NCBI RefSeq assembly: GCF_030694085.1
Contig: NZ_JAUXZE010000073.1
Location: 124,001-188,000, forward strand
Length of the DNA: 64,000 nucleotides
Reading direction: 5' to 3'
Source: Tabrizicola sp.
GTDB lineage: Bacteria > Pseudomonadota > Alphaproteobacteria > Rhodobacterales > Rhodobacteraceae
The translations under genes were made by a program, and so were the position numbers. Numbering within the stretch: the first letter of the stretch is position 1; each line of letters starts with the position of its first letter. The notes beneath the pieces were generated by a model. It was not told where the DNA came from, did not search any database, and saw only the letters and a program-made list of their open reading frames with translations. This document shows, in pieces, positions 56,301-64,000 of the stretch.

Positions 56301-57401
56301 ATGAGCCGCTTTCTCACCCCCCACGCTGCCCAACTGCCCTCGACCGTGCCCTTCACCGGCCCCGAGACGCTGGAACGCCGCACCGGCGTCCCGTTCCGCG
56401 CCCGCCTCGGAGCGAACGAGAGCCTCTTCGGCCCTTCCCCCCGCGCCGTCGCCGCGATGAAGGAAGCCGCAGAAGGGGTCTGGATGTACGGCGACCCGGA
56501 AAACCACGACCTGAAGCAGGCCCTTGCGGCCCACCACGGCGTGACCCCGGCCCATATCGCCGTCGGTCCCGGGATTGACGGCCTTCTGGGCCTTGTTTGC
56601 CGCCTGGTGCTGGAGCCGGGGACCCCGGTGGTCACCAGCCTTGGGGCCTATCCGACCTTCAACTTCCATGTCGCCGGCTTCGGCGGGATGCTGACCCGGG
56701 TGCCCTACAAGGGCGACCAGGAGAACCCGGAAGGGCTGCTTGCTGCCGCGAGATCCACTGGCGCGAAGCTGATCTACCTGGCGAACCCGGACAATCCGAT
56801 GGGCAGCCACCACCCGGCTTCCATCATCGAAGACATGGTGGCGAACCTTCCCGACCACAGCGTCCTGATTCTGGACGAGGCCTATTCCGATCTTGCCCCG
56901 TCCGGTACGGTACCCGAGATCCCCGCGGACCACAGCCAGGTGATCCGCATGCGGACATTCTCCAAAGGCTACGGGCTGGCGGGCGCGCGGGTCGGTTATG
57001 CGATCACCAATCCCGACCTGGCGCTGGCCTTTGACAAGGTGCGCGACCATTTCGGGATGAGCCGGATTTCGCAGGCCGGAGCACTGGCGGCGCTGAAGGA
57101 CCAGGACTGGCTGAAAAGCGTGCAGAGCCGGACGATTGCAGCGCGTGAGCGGGTGTCAGCCATCGTCCGGGCCAACGGCCTGACACCGCTGACCTCGGCC
57201 ACGAACTTCGTCACCGTCGATTGCGGCCGGGACGGGGACTATGCGCGGAAGGTTCTGACCGAACTGGGAAGCCGGGGGGTGTTCATCCGCATGCCCGGCG
57301 TCGCCCCGCTGGACCGCTGCATCCGCATCAGCCTGGGCGACGATCAGGCGCTTGATATACTTGAGGAAACATTGCCGCTTGCTCTGAAAGCGGCAGGCTG
57401 A
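56301..57401 (+). CDS. PLP-dependent aminotransferase, HisC-like
   Basis: A 366-residue class I/II aminotransferase. Family marks are RLGANESLFGPSPRAVAAMK near residue 35, VGPGIDGLLGLVCRLVLEPG, LIYLANPDNPMGSHH, SVLILDEAYSDLAPSG, the PLP lysine in MRTFSKGYGLAGARVGYA near 222, and RMPGVAPLDRCIRISLG near the end. It resembles histidinol-phosphate aminotransferases and relatives that act on aromatic amino acids. Because no his genes are adjacent, a secondary HisC-type or aromatic aminotransferase is as likely as the biosynthetic enzyme. The ATG at 56301 is chosen over 56199, whose extra 34 residues look like noncoding translation. Confidence 0.87.
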   Translation: MSRFLTPHAAQLPSTVPFTGPETLERRTGVPFRARLGANESLFGPSPRAVAAMKEAAEGVWMYGDPENHDLKQALAAHHGVTPAHIAVGPGIDGLLGLVCRLVLEPGTPVVTSLGAYPTFNFHVAGFGGMLTRVPYKGDQENPEGLLAAARSTGAKLIYLANPDNPMGSHHPASIIEDMVANLPDHSVLILDEAYSDLAPSGTVPEIPADHSQVIRMRTFSKGYGLAGARVGYAITNPDLALAFDKVRDHFGMSRISQAGALAALKDQDWLKSVQSRTIAARERVSAIVRANGLTPLTSATNFVTVDCGRDGDYARKVLTELGSRGVFIRMPGVAPLDRCIRISLGDDQALDILEETLPLALKAAG

Positions 57402-57782
57402 TCACTCGGCCGCGAGGTCCGGTTTCGCCGGGCCAACCGCGGGCGCCTTGCCGGGAAAAGGCGTCTCGGCGGGACCAAGCCGTGGCGTAGCAGGCACGGC
57501 GTCTTGGAGTATCAGCCGGTTCGACGCCGGCGCCTCGGCCGTGACGGACAGGATAGTGCGGCGGAAGACAAGCACATTCAGGAAAGTGGTCTTGGTGCCG
57601 GTGAACCCGGTCCTCTCCTCACAGGGCAGCGAATCGGCGCGGACGTAGTCCCAACCCTCGGCACCCAGTTCATTCATCAGGTTGGTCAGGGCCAGAGCGA
57701 AGCGGTCTTCGGTGGTCTTGACCCCCCGCGCCTTTTCACCCCGCTTGGGGGCCGGAATGACCTTGAACTCGTAACGCTGCAT
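57402..57782 (-). CDS. DUF4177-domain small protein
   Basis: A 126-residue protein beginning MQRYEFKVIPAPKRGEKARG. It has the DUF4177 pattern of an N-terminal YEFKVIP strand followed by FALALTNLMNELGAEGWDYV. A unique proline- and alanine-rich tail (ETPFPGKAPAVGPAKPDLAA) follows. DUF4177 proteins are small alpha/beta proteins of unknown role. The ATG at 57782 is the family start; the open frame continues further upstream only by chance. Its stop abuts the stop of the HisC-like gene (convergent). A terminator separates it from gatB upstream. Confidence 0.75.
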   Translation of the reverse strand: MQRYEFKVIPAPKRGEKARGVKTTEDRFALALTNLMNELGAEGWDYVRADSLPCEERTGFTGTKTTFLNVLVFRRTILSVTAEAPASNRLILQDAVPATPRLGPAETPFPGKAPAVGPAKPDLAAE

Positions 57783-57854
57783 CCGATTGCTCCCAGCCAT
57801 GATTTGCGGAAGGGATATGAGATTCCGACGGATAGCGCAAATCACCAAGAGAAA

Positions 57855-57879
57855 TCCCGGCAGAACCGTGCCGCCGGGA
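57855..57879 (-). terminator. Intrinsic terminator after gatB
   Basis: On the minus strand TCCCGGC and GCCGGGA pair over 7 bp around an 11-base loop, followed by TTTCTCTT. It lies 71 bases after the gatB stop and 73 bases before the DUF4177 start. Confidence 0.5.
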
Positions 57880-57949
57880 GATTTTGGAGACCAGTATCTT
57901 TCAAAGGATTTTGCAGGACTTCTCGAAAAGTCCTGGTCCCGACCTGACG

Positions 57950-59476
57950 TTACAGCCCCAGCTTCTGCGCAACCAGCGCGTTGACCGTGGCGGGGTTTGC
58001 CTTGCCGCCAGAGGCCTTGATGACCTGGCCGGTGAACCATCCGGCAAGCTTGGGGTTCGCCTTGGCTTTCTCCACCTGCTCGGGATTCGCGGCAATGATC
58101 TCGTCCACGGCCTTTTCGATCGCTCCCGTGTCGGTGACCTGCTTCATGCCGCGCGCCTCGGCGATGGCCGCAGGGTCACCGCCTTCGGTGTAGACGATCT
58201 CGAACAGGTCCTTGGCCATCTTGCCGCTGATCGTGCCCGCAGCGATCAGATCGATGATCCCACCCAGCTGCGCAGCTGAAACCGGGCTTGCGGTGATGTC
58301 GTGGCCTTCCTTCTTCAGGCGGCCAAACAGCTCGTTGATGACCCAGTTCGCCGCCATCTTGCCATCGCGGCCCTTGGCCACCTCGTCGAAGTAGCGCCCG
58401 CTGTCCAGTTCTGCGGTCAGCACGTTGGCATCATAGTCGGTCAGGCCGTAGTCGGCCATGAAGCGGGCCTTCTTGGCATCGGGAAGCTCGGGCATCCGGG
58501 CGTGGATGTCGTCGACCCAGGCCTGCTCGATCTCTAATGGCAGAAGGTCCGGGTCGGGAAAGTAGCGGTAATCATGCGCCTCTTCCTTGGACCGCATGCT
58601 GCGGGTTTCGTTCTTGTCCGGGTCGTAAAGGCGGGTTTCCTGCACGACCGAACCACCATCTTCCAGAATGGCGATCTGGCGGCGCGCCTCATAGTCGATG
58701 GCCAACTGAATGAAGCGCATCGAGTTCATGTTCTTGATCTCGCACCGGGTGCCGAGATGCGAGAAATCCTGCGTGGCCTGGTATTTCTCGTACTGGCCGG
58801 GACGGCAGACCGACACGTTCACGTCCGCCCGCAGGTTGCCGTTTTGCATGTTGCCGTCGCAAGTGCCGAGATAACGCAGGATCTGGCGGAGCTTGGTTAC
58901 ATAGGCGGCCGCTTCCTCGGGTCCCCGGATGTCGGGACGGCTGACGATTTCCATCAGTGCGACGCCAGTGCGGTTGAAGTCGACGAAGCTAAGGTTCGGG
59001 TCCATGTCGTGAATGGATTTCCCGGCGTCCTGTTCGAGGTGGATGCGTTCGATGCGGACCAGACGGGCCGTTCTTTCACCATTCGAGCCGGGAGCCAGTT
59101 CGACCAGAACCTCGCCCTCACCCACGATGGGATGATAAAGCTGGCTGATCTGATAGCCCTGCGGCAGGTCGGGGTAGAAGTAGTTCTTTCGATCGAAGGC
59201 TGAGGTCAGGTTGATCCGAGCCTTCAGGCCAAGGCCGGTACGGACTGCCTGCTCGACGCAGAATTCGTTGATGACCGGCAACATTCCCGGCATCGCCGCA
59301 TCGACGAAGGAGACGTTGGAATTGGGTTCCGCCCCGAAGGTGGTCGATGCGCCCGAGAACAGCTTGGCGTTCGAGGAAACCTGGGCGTGGATCTCCATCC
59401 CGATGACAAGTTCCCAGTCGTGCTTGGCCCCGGCGATCACCTTGGGCGTGGGCGCGGTATAGGTCAGGTCGAGCAT
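57950..59476 (-). CDS. gatB: Aspartyl/glutamyl-tRNA amidotransferase subunit B
   Basis: A 508-residue GatB, which in the GatCAB complex converts Glu-tRNA(Gln) (and Asp-tRNA(Asn)) to the amidated form. Marks are [77 protein letters not shown], and [20 protein letters not shown]. The C-terminal YqeY-like domain ends [20 protein letters not shown] and [15 protein letters not shown]. The ATG at 59476 (MLDLTYTAP) is chosen because the longer frame to 59518 lacks family sequence. gatA and gatC are not in the window. Confidence 0.96.
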   Translation of the reverse strand: MLDLTYTAPTPKVIAGAKHDWELVIGMEIHAQVSSNAKLFSGASTTFGAEPNSNVSFVDAAMPGMLPVINEFCVEQAVRTGLGLKARINLTSAFDRKNYFYPDLPQGYQISQLYHPIVGEGEVLVELAPGSNGERTARLVRIERIHLEQDAGKSIHDMDPNLSFVDFNRTGVALMEIVSRPDIRGPEEAAAYVTKLRQILRYLGTCDGNMQNGNLRADVNVSVCRPGQYEKYQATQDFSHLGTRCEIKNMNSMRFIQLAIDYEARRQIAILEDGGSVVQETRLYDPDKNETRSMRSKEEAHDYRYFPDPDLLPLEIEQAWVDDIHARMPELPDAKKARFMADYGLTDYDANVLTAELDSGRYFDEVAKGRDGKMAANWVINELFGRLKKEGHDITASPVSAAQLGGIIDLIAAGTISGKMAKDLFEIVYTEGGDPAAIAEARGMKQVTDTGAIEKAVDEIIAANPEQVEKAKANPKLAGWFTGQVIKASGGKANPATVNALVAQKLGL

Positions 59477-59551
59477 GGAGTGCCTCCGAGTGGTCTTGAG
59501 GCCGGGTTTAGGCCGCAAGGACCGTCAGGGCAAGAGGGTGAGGCTGGCGGG

Positions 59552-60757
59552 TCAGGTCCGGCGAACCAGGGTGCCAAGGCCGTCGCCGCGCCGCACGATG
59601 CGGGCGCCACGTTTCAGCGCGGGACCGAAGACTTCGGCCATTGCAAAAGCAAGGGTCTGATTGCCCGAGTCCCAGCAATCGAGTTGGATTTCGCGGAGCC
59701 GGTTCCACAGCATATCAGAGAGCGCGGCGCGAGTCTTGGTCAGGTGCCATGCAGCAGTGGGGCCTGCCTTGCGAAAACCCATCGCCATGCCGGACAGAAG
59801 ATGCGCGCCGACATTGGCGCGGACCTGGCAGCCGGTGGAGGATTGGTAGTCGGCCAAAGCCTCGAAGAAGTATTCGTGGTCAAGCGTGGGCGAAAGGTCG
59901 CCCAGCGCCTCGGCCGCGGCGATGTGGAAGATTGCGTAGGCGGCCTTGCCGGTGACGCCATCGGTCAGACGGACGGCGCGGCGGGCTTCGCGTTCGAAGG
60001 CGGAGAGCGATCCGTACCATCCGGGCAGCATGTTCACCGCATGAGCCGCGTGGACCGAGGCGTCCTCGGGGTCGAGGTCGACCCAGTCCTCGTACCATTC
60101 GCGGCAGACCGAACCGCCGTCCTCGATCCCCGGCACAAGTGCATAGCGCGTAACGGCGAGAAGCGGCGACATCTCTTCGATCGGGTCGAAGAGTGTGACC
60201 AGCAGTTCCGCCTGCTCGTAATGCGCCGCAGCCTCGGTCCAGGCGTCGCGCGACAGGTCGGCCGCAGTGGGCTTTCGTTTGGCATTGGCCAGGTCGACAT
60301 GTGCCTGGGCCAGGACCTGCGCGGCACAGTAGTCTTCGGAGTTGCGGTCGTAGACGTCTTCCAGAAGCGCAAGCTCGGCCTTGGCAGCGGCCCAGTCCGA
60401 CCGGGAGATCGCCCGACTGAGGCCCGCGCGCATCCCGTCGCTGATGAGCGGCGCCACCCGGCGACCGCCAGACGCCATGACGCGTTCCTGGTCAGTGTAG
60501 CGCAGGGCTTCCAGCAGGTCGGACCATTCTCCGGCTTCGGCCATCGCAGCGTGATCGTCGCGCACACATTGCCATTCGGTCTTTTCCGGGCCGGTGCGCA
60601 TCACCGGAACATCGACGCGGGCAAGCACCTGGTCGGCCGTCAGCCCGTCCAATAGTTCTGCCGCCGGTCCCGACAACGGACGCAGCAGAACGGCGTCTTC
60701 TTGCTGACTGCGACCCGTCCGGGTTTTCACATGCATAAGTGACGGTGTAACTAGCAT
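59552..60757 (-). CDS. Uncharacterised 401-residue helical protein
   Basis: A 401-residue soluble protein, largely alpha-helical and alanine/leucine-rich, with repeat-like helices (EWSDLLEALRYTDQERVMA; AAKAELALLEDVYDRNSEDY; DAWTEAAAHYEQAELLVTLF) that suggest a TPR-like superhelix. The middle contains YALVPGIEDGGSVCREWYED and AAHAVNMLPGWYGSLSAFER. No signal peptide or catalytic motif is apparent, and I do not recognise a family. GGAGGG sits 8 bases before the ATG at 60757. It is divergent from the transglycosylase-like lipoprotein and upstream of gatB on the same strand (75 bp apart). Confidence 0.7.
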   Translation of the reverse strand: MLVTPSLMHVKTRTGRSQQEDAVLLRPLSGPAAELLDGLTADQVLARVDVPVMRTGPEKTEWQCVRDDHAAMAEAGEWSDLLEALRYTDQERVMASGGRRVAPLISDGMRAGLSRAISRSDWAAAKAELALLEDVYDRNSEDYCAAQVLAQAHVDLANAKRKPTAADLSRDAWTEAAAHYEQAELLVTLFDPIEEMSPLLAVTRYALVPGIEDGGSVCREWYEDWVDLDPEDASVHAAHAVNMLPGWYGSLSAFEREARRAVRLTDGVTGKAAYAIFHIAAAEALGDLSPTLDHEYFFEALADYQSSTGCQVRANVGAHLLSGMAMGFRKAGPTAAWHLTKTRAALSDMLWNRLREIQLDCWDSGNQTLAFAMAEVFGPALKRGARIVRRGDGLGTLVRRT

Positions 60758-60856
60758 CGACTTGCCCTCCGGGCCGGTTTCGCCCGACCCACGCTTAGAC
60801 TGACGCGTGATCAGGGCGGAAAAATGGAAATGCGGTGATCTTCAGGTGACCTACTC

Positions 60857-61450
60857 ATGCTGCTGCGTGTGATTTTCGGTGTGTGTGCAACCGCTTCGCT
60901 GGTTGCCTGCGTTCAGACAAAGCCCGAGGAGAGCCTGTCCTTCGTGGCACCTCCGATGCAATGGGATCACCATCCCGAAGCCGAGGAATGGACCGAATCA
61001 ACCCTTGTCGCCCTGTCAACCAAGGATCAGCTTCTGTCCGAGCGGGTGCCGGCCGACATCGAAACCTGGTGCCCGGGCTACCGGACCGCTTCGGTGGAAG
61101 AGCGTCGCGCCTTCTGGGCGGGCCTGCTGTCGGCGGTCGCAAAATACGAAAGCACCTGGAACGAACGCGCCTCGGGCGGCGGCGGGCGCTGGATCGGGCT
61201 GATGCAGATCGATCTGAGGTCGGCGGCAAACTACGGCTGTGAGGCGACGTCGGTAGGCGCTCTGAAGGATGGTGAGGCCAACCTGGAATGCGCGGTAGAG
61301 ATCATGTCGACGCAAGTGGCCAAGGATGGGCTGGTAGCCGGCGGCGGCAACCGCGGCATCGGGCGTGACTGGGCTCCGCTGCGGTCCAGCGAGAAGCGGT
61401 CGGCGATGGCGGCCTGGACCAGCCAGCAGCCCTATTGCCAGGCCACCTGA
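60857..61450 (+). CDS. Lytic transglycosylase-like lipoprotein
   Basis: A 197-residue exported protein. MLLRVIFGVCATASLVACVQ is a lipoprotein signal with lipobox LVAC, lipidation expected at Cys18. The mature part carries an SLT-like fold: LLSAVAKYESTWNERASGGG, with the catalytic-type Glu in KYEST near residue 98. GRWIGLMQIDLRSAANYGCE matches the GLMQI/NxxxG substrate-binding motif. It should cleave or bind peptidoglycan at the outer membrane. Three further cysteines (WCPGY, YGCEA, ECAVE) may form disulfides. It is followed at once by a convergent membrane-anchored gene. Confidence 0.82.
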   Translation: MLLRVIFGVCATASLVACVQTKPEESLSFVAPPMQWDHHPEAEEWTESTLVALSTKDQLLSERVPADIETWCPGYRTASVEERRAFWAGLLSAVAKYESTWNERASGGGGRWIGLMQIDLRSAANYGCEATSVGALKDGEANLECAVEIMSTQVAKDGLVAGGGNRGIGRDWAPLRSSEKRSAMAAWTSQQPYCQAT

Positions 61451-61452
61451 CC

Positions 61453-61986
61453 TTAGCTGATCCGAAAGAGCCGGGCGATTTCTTCGAGCGCCTCGCGCTG
61501 GCGGGTCGAAATGGCACCGTCGCGGCTGGCGGCGGCCACATCCTTCAGGACTGACATCAGCGGCTGGAAGCTTTGCGCACCCTTCAGTTTGTGCAGCCGC
61601 CGGGTCAGCCGTTCCAACCCCTGCTGCGCCCCCCCGCTTTCTGCAACCAGCCAGCGGCCCAGGATCGCCGCCTCCTCTGCCTTGTCCTGACTTTGGCCAA
61701 GGTGGCTTTGCAGGCTGACGATCAACTTGTCCTGCTGTTCCGCCGAGGGCAGGCCGCCAAGCTCCAGAAACGCCACCCCCGCCCCGGCGATGGCGACGTC
61801 GGGGTCCTCCAGCGATTCCACCGGGTGCAGGTTCAGCTTGCGGCGGAAGCCGAAGCGACGGGCGGCGGCCATGACATCCTGGGCCACCCCGGCCAGGTCC
61901 TGCGTCGCCTCGGCCGCCATCCGGGCGCGCTGGACCCAGAAATAGGCGCCGATCACCAGGCCAAAAAGCGCAATCAAATAGGGCAT
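61453..61986 (-). CDS. Membrane-anchored protein of unknown function (TerB-like helical domain possible)
   Basis: A 177-residue protein with one N-terminal helix (MPYLIALFGLVIGAYFWVQR) and a cytoplasmic helical domain. That domain includes EDPDVAIAGAGVAFLELGGL, SAEQQDKLIVSLQSHLGQSQ, AEEAAILGRWLVAESGGAQQ and QREALEEIARLFRIS. The order of helices and the acidic DPDVAIA opening recall TerB-type tellurite-resistance-like domains, but the metal-binding acidic motif is not clear. It converges on the lipoprotein gene with a two-base gap and lies between it and pepN. Function unknown. Confidence 0.68.
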   Translation of the reverse strand: MPYLIALFGLVIGAYFWVQRARMAAEATQDLAGVAQDVMAAARRFGFRRKLNLHPVESLEDPDVAIAGAGVAFLELGGLPSAEQQDKLIVSLQSHLGQSQDKAEEAAILGRWLVAESGGAQQGLERLTRRLHKLKGAQSFQPLMSVLKDVAAASRDGAISTRQREALEEIARLFRIS

Positions 61987-62051
61987 ATCGTTACTCCCGC
62001 ACCAAATGCCCTATCGGTGCCACGACCCCCCGCCCCGCGTCAACGGAAAGC

Positions 62052-64000
62052 TCAGCCCGCCGCGAGCATCCGTTCCACCATTTCGCGCAGGTCGCCGGAG
62101 AGGGCCGGGGCGGCCAGCATGCGTTCAAGCTCCTTCCGCGCACGCTTGCGCCGGGTGGCGTCGTAGCGCGGCCATGTCTCGAAGGCGGTCGAGACGCGGG
62201 CAGCGGTCTGCGGATTCAGGGGGTCAAGCTTCAGAAGCCAGTCGGCAACCAGCCTGTAGCCCGCGCCCGAGCGGTGATGGAAGCCCGCATGATTCGCCGC
62301 CAACGCGCCGATCACGGTGCGGAAGCGGTTGGGGTTCTTCCAGTCGAAGCCGGTGGTCTGGATCAGGCGGTCGGCCACTGCGGCTGCGTCACCCGGTTCG
62401 GCATAGGCGATCTGCAATGCGTACCATTTGTCCATCACGTTCGCATCGCGGCCCCAGCGGGCGGCGAAACTGATCAGTTCCGCTTGGCCTTGATGGGCGT
62501 CCAGAAGCGCGGCAAGGGCACCAATTTCCTCGGTCATCGACCGCGCGCGGGCGAAGGCCGACGCAGCCAGCTTGCCGCCGTCACGGCGGGTCAGAAACTG
62601 GAGTGCCGCGATCTTCAGTGCACGGCGGCCTGCCTGCGCAGCCGAGGGCGAGAACGGTGCGTTGTCATCCAACTCTTTGTAAATCCTTGCCAATCCGTCG
62701 CCAAGACGGATTGCCAGCGCGCCTGACATTTCGCGGCGCGCAGCGTGGATCTTGGCTGGGTCCGGGATCCGGCCCATCGCATGAATGGTCTGAGCGATCT
62801 CGTCCTCGCCCGGAAGCCGCAGGCAGAGCGCGCGGAAGGCCGGGTCAAGCGTGTCGTCGAAGGTTACGGCGGCCAAAGCGTCCAGCCAGTCGGATCGGAC
62901 CGGCGTGCCTTTCAGCGCGATCTCGGCCATCACTTCCTTCGCCAGCGCCCGGCCTGCTTCCCACTTGTTGAAGGGGTCGGTGTCGTGGGCCAGAAGGAAG
63001 GCGTGTTCGCCGGGGGCAGGCTTGCGGTCCAGCACCACCGGGGCCGAAAAGCCGCGCAGGATCGACGGCACGGGCTTCGCCGCCAGCCCTTCAAAGCGGA
63101 AGGACTGCTTGGCCCGTGTCATCTCCAGCATGATGGTCGGCACGACCTCATCGCCGTTGGGGTTCAGAAGTCCGACCTTGATCGGGATCACCTTCGGCTG
63201 CTTTTCCGCCTGGCCGGGGGTGGGCGGGTTCTTCTGGGTGAAGGTCAGGGTATAGACGCCGTTCTCCCAGGCGTCGGTGACCTTGAGGCGGGGGGTGCCG
63301 GCCTGGGAATACCAGAGCTTGAATTGGGACAGGTCGCGGTCGGTCGCGTCCTCGAAGACCTTGAGCCAGTCCTCGATGGTGGCGGCGTCGCCGTCGTGGC
63401 GGTCGAAGTATAGCTCGAGCGCACGCTTGTAGGCCCCGTCGCCGACCAGCGACTTCAGCATCCCGATGACCTCGGCCCCCTTCTCGTAGACGGTGGCGGT
63501 GTAGAAGTTGTTGATCTCGACAAAGCTTTCGGGGCGGACGGGGTGGGCGAGCGGGCCGTCATCCTCGCGGAACTGGCGGCTGCGGAGGGTCACCACGTCC
63601 TCGATCCGGCGGACGGCGGCGGACCGCATGTCGCCGGAAAACTGGTGGTCGCGGAAGACGGTCAGGCCCTCTTTCAGGCATAGCTGGAACCAGTCACGGC
63701 AGGTGATGCGGTTGCCGGTCCAGTTGTGAAAGTATTCGTGGGCAATGATCGCCTCGATCCGGGTATAGTCGTCGTCCGTGGCGGTTTCGGGCGAGGCCAG
63801 GACGTAGCGGGAGTTGAAGATGTTCAGCCCCTTGTTCTCCATCGCGCCCATGTTGAAGTCGTCGACGGCGACGATGTTGAAGACGTCCAGGTCATATTCC
63901 CGGCCGTATACCTGTTCGTCCCAGCGCATGGATCGGATCAGGCTGTCCATCGCATAGGCGCAGCGGTCCTCATCCCCGGGGCGGACCCAGATGTGCAGAT
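62052..64000 (-). CDS. pepN: Aminopeptidase N (PepN), C-terminal part (cut by window edge)
   Basis: The minus strand is open from the window end to 62052, giving about 649 residues without the N-terminal ~220. The M1-family zinc-peptidase marks are present: the substrate motif GAMENKGLNIFNSRYVLA, the zinc site HEYFHNWTGNRITCRDWFQL followed by CLKEGLTVFRDHQF (HExxH plus downstream Glu), and KGAEVIGMLKSLVGDGAYKR. The C-terminal helical domain ends DLREMVERMLAAG. The first in-window residues (LHIWVRPGDEDRCAYAMDSL) are internal to the protein. PepN removes N-terminal residues from peptides in the cytoplasm. Confidence 0.95.
   Translation of the reverse strand, partial: LHIWVRPGDEDRCAYAMDSLIRSMRWDEQVYGREYDLDVFNIVAVDDFNMGAMENKGLNIFNSRYVLASPETATDDDYTRIEAIIAHEYFHNWTGNRITCRDWFQLCLKEGLTVFRDHQFSGDMRSAAVRRIEDVVTLRSRQFREDDGPLAHPVRPESFVEINNFYTATVYEKGAEVIGMLKSLVGDGAYKRALELYFDRHDGDAATIEDWLKVFEDATDRDLSQFKLWYSQAGTPRLKVTDAWENGVYTLTFTQKNPPTPGQAEKQPKVIPIKVGLLNPNGDEVVPTIMLEMTRAKQSFRFEGLAAKPVPSILRGFSAPVVLDRKPAPGEHAFLLAHDTDPFNKWEAGRALAKEVMAEIALKGTPVRSDWLDALAAVTFDDTLDPAFRALCLRLPGEDEIAQTIHAMGRIPDPAKIHAARREMSGALAIRLGDGLARIYKELDDNAPFSPSAAQAGRRALKIAALQFLTRRDGGKLAASAFARARSMTEEIGALAALLDAHQGQAELISFAARWGRDANVMDKWYALQIAYAEPGDAAAVADRLIQTTGFDWKNPNRFRTVIGALAANHAGFHHRSGAGYRLVADWLLKLDPLNPQTAARVSTAFETWPRYDATRRKRARKELERMLAAPALSGDLREMVERMLAAG

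Noticed and set aside
1..64000. Prophage, insertion sequence, integron or toxin-antitoxin modules
   Set aside because: I looked for transposase, integrase, phage structural and TA-type small gene pairs on both strands and found none with family motifs.

Overview
The window is high-GC (about two-thirds G+C by eye), densely coded chromosomal DNA from an alphaproteobacterium, most likely a member of the Rhodobacteraceae. The pointers are a SAM-II riboswitch in front of metZ, an alphaproteobacterial pstSCA arrangement with long permeases, an S6-S18-L9 ribosomal operon, EI-Ntr (ptsP), a PACE efflux protein, and gene-order and codon habits typical of that family. I see no prophage, insertion sequence, CRISPR array or rRNA operon. 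One tRNA (Leu, anticodon TAG) is present.

Layout. 1-3.1 kb, minus strand: the N-terminus of a TrkH-type K+ channel subunit, folE2 (folate), and metZ under a SAM-II riboswitch plus intrinsic terminator. 3.1-5.3 kb, plus: a hydrolase and an exported TPR protein, closed by a strong bidirectional terminator. 5.3-10.5 kb, minus: an overlapping ftsY - two related exported proteins - EamA transporter - septation protein A operon, followed by a separate membrane protein. 11.2-14.6 kb, plus: an AlkB-type hydroxylase and then five tandem, diverged copies of a ~130-residue exported cysteine-containing family. 14.8-17.4 kb, minus: xseA, a DJ-1/PfpI protein and a small membrane protein. 17.4-21.9 kb, plus: purD, bestrophin-like, lysC and a methyltransferase. 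22-26.7 kb: a thioredoxin-reductase-like flavoprotein, ptsP, RidA and a WYL regulator that appears to start at ATT.

26.7-28.4 kb, minus, is the best candidate for something undescribed. A small Tat-signal peptide gene with a Ser-rich mature part is followed, after a hairpin, by a protein joining an HPr-kinase-like P-loop fold to a C-terminal PqqD-like domain. This resembles a peptide-modification (RiPP-like) pair. 28.4-37.3 kb: malonyl-CoA synthetase, EcsC-like, GNAT, flavin reductase-like and PACE genes, rpsF-rpsR-rplI, an EamA transporter, trigger factor, tRNA-Leu and a cysteine-less Hint-domain protein. 37.4-43.1 kb: a GMC oxidoreductase and a Pho-box-driven pstSCA operon that stops before any pstB or phoU.

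43.1-49.4 kb: a LuxR-type regulator divergent, across a perfect 16-bp palindrome, from a catabolic-looking group (nitrilase-like, trimethylamine-dehydrogenase-like, RidA, DUF1028, flavin monooxygenase-like). 49.4-53 kb: hpd with a divergent Lrp regulator, then a TetR regulator divergent from two small membrane genes. 53-64 kb: valS with a compositionally odd internal stretch, an HisC-like aminotransferase, a DUF4177 protein, gatB, an uncharacterised 401-residue protein, a transglycosylase-like lipoprotein, a membrane-anchored protein and the C-terminal two-thirds of pepN. All functional calls come from reading the sequence without database searches.
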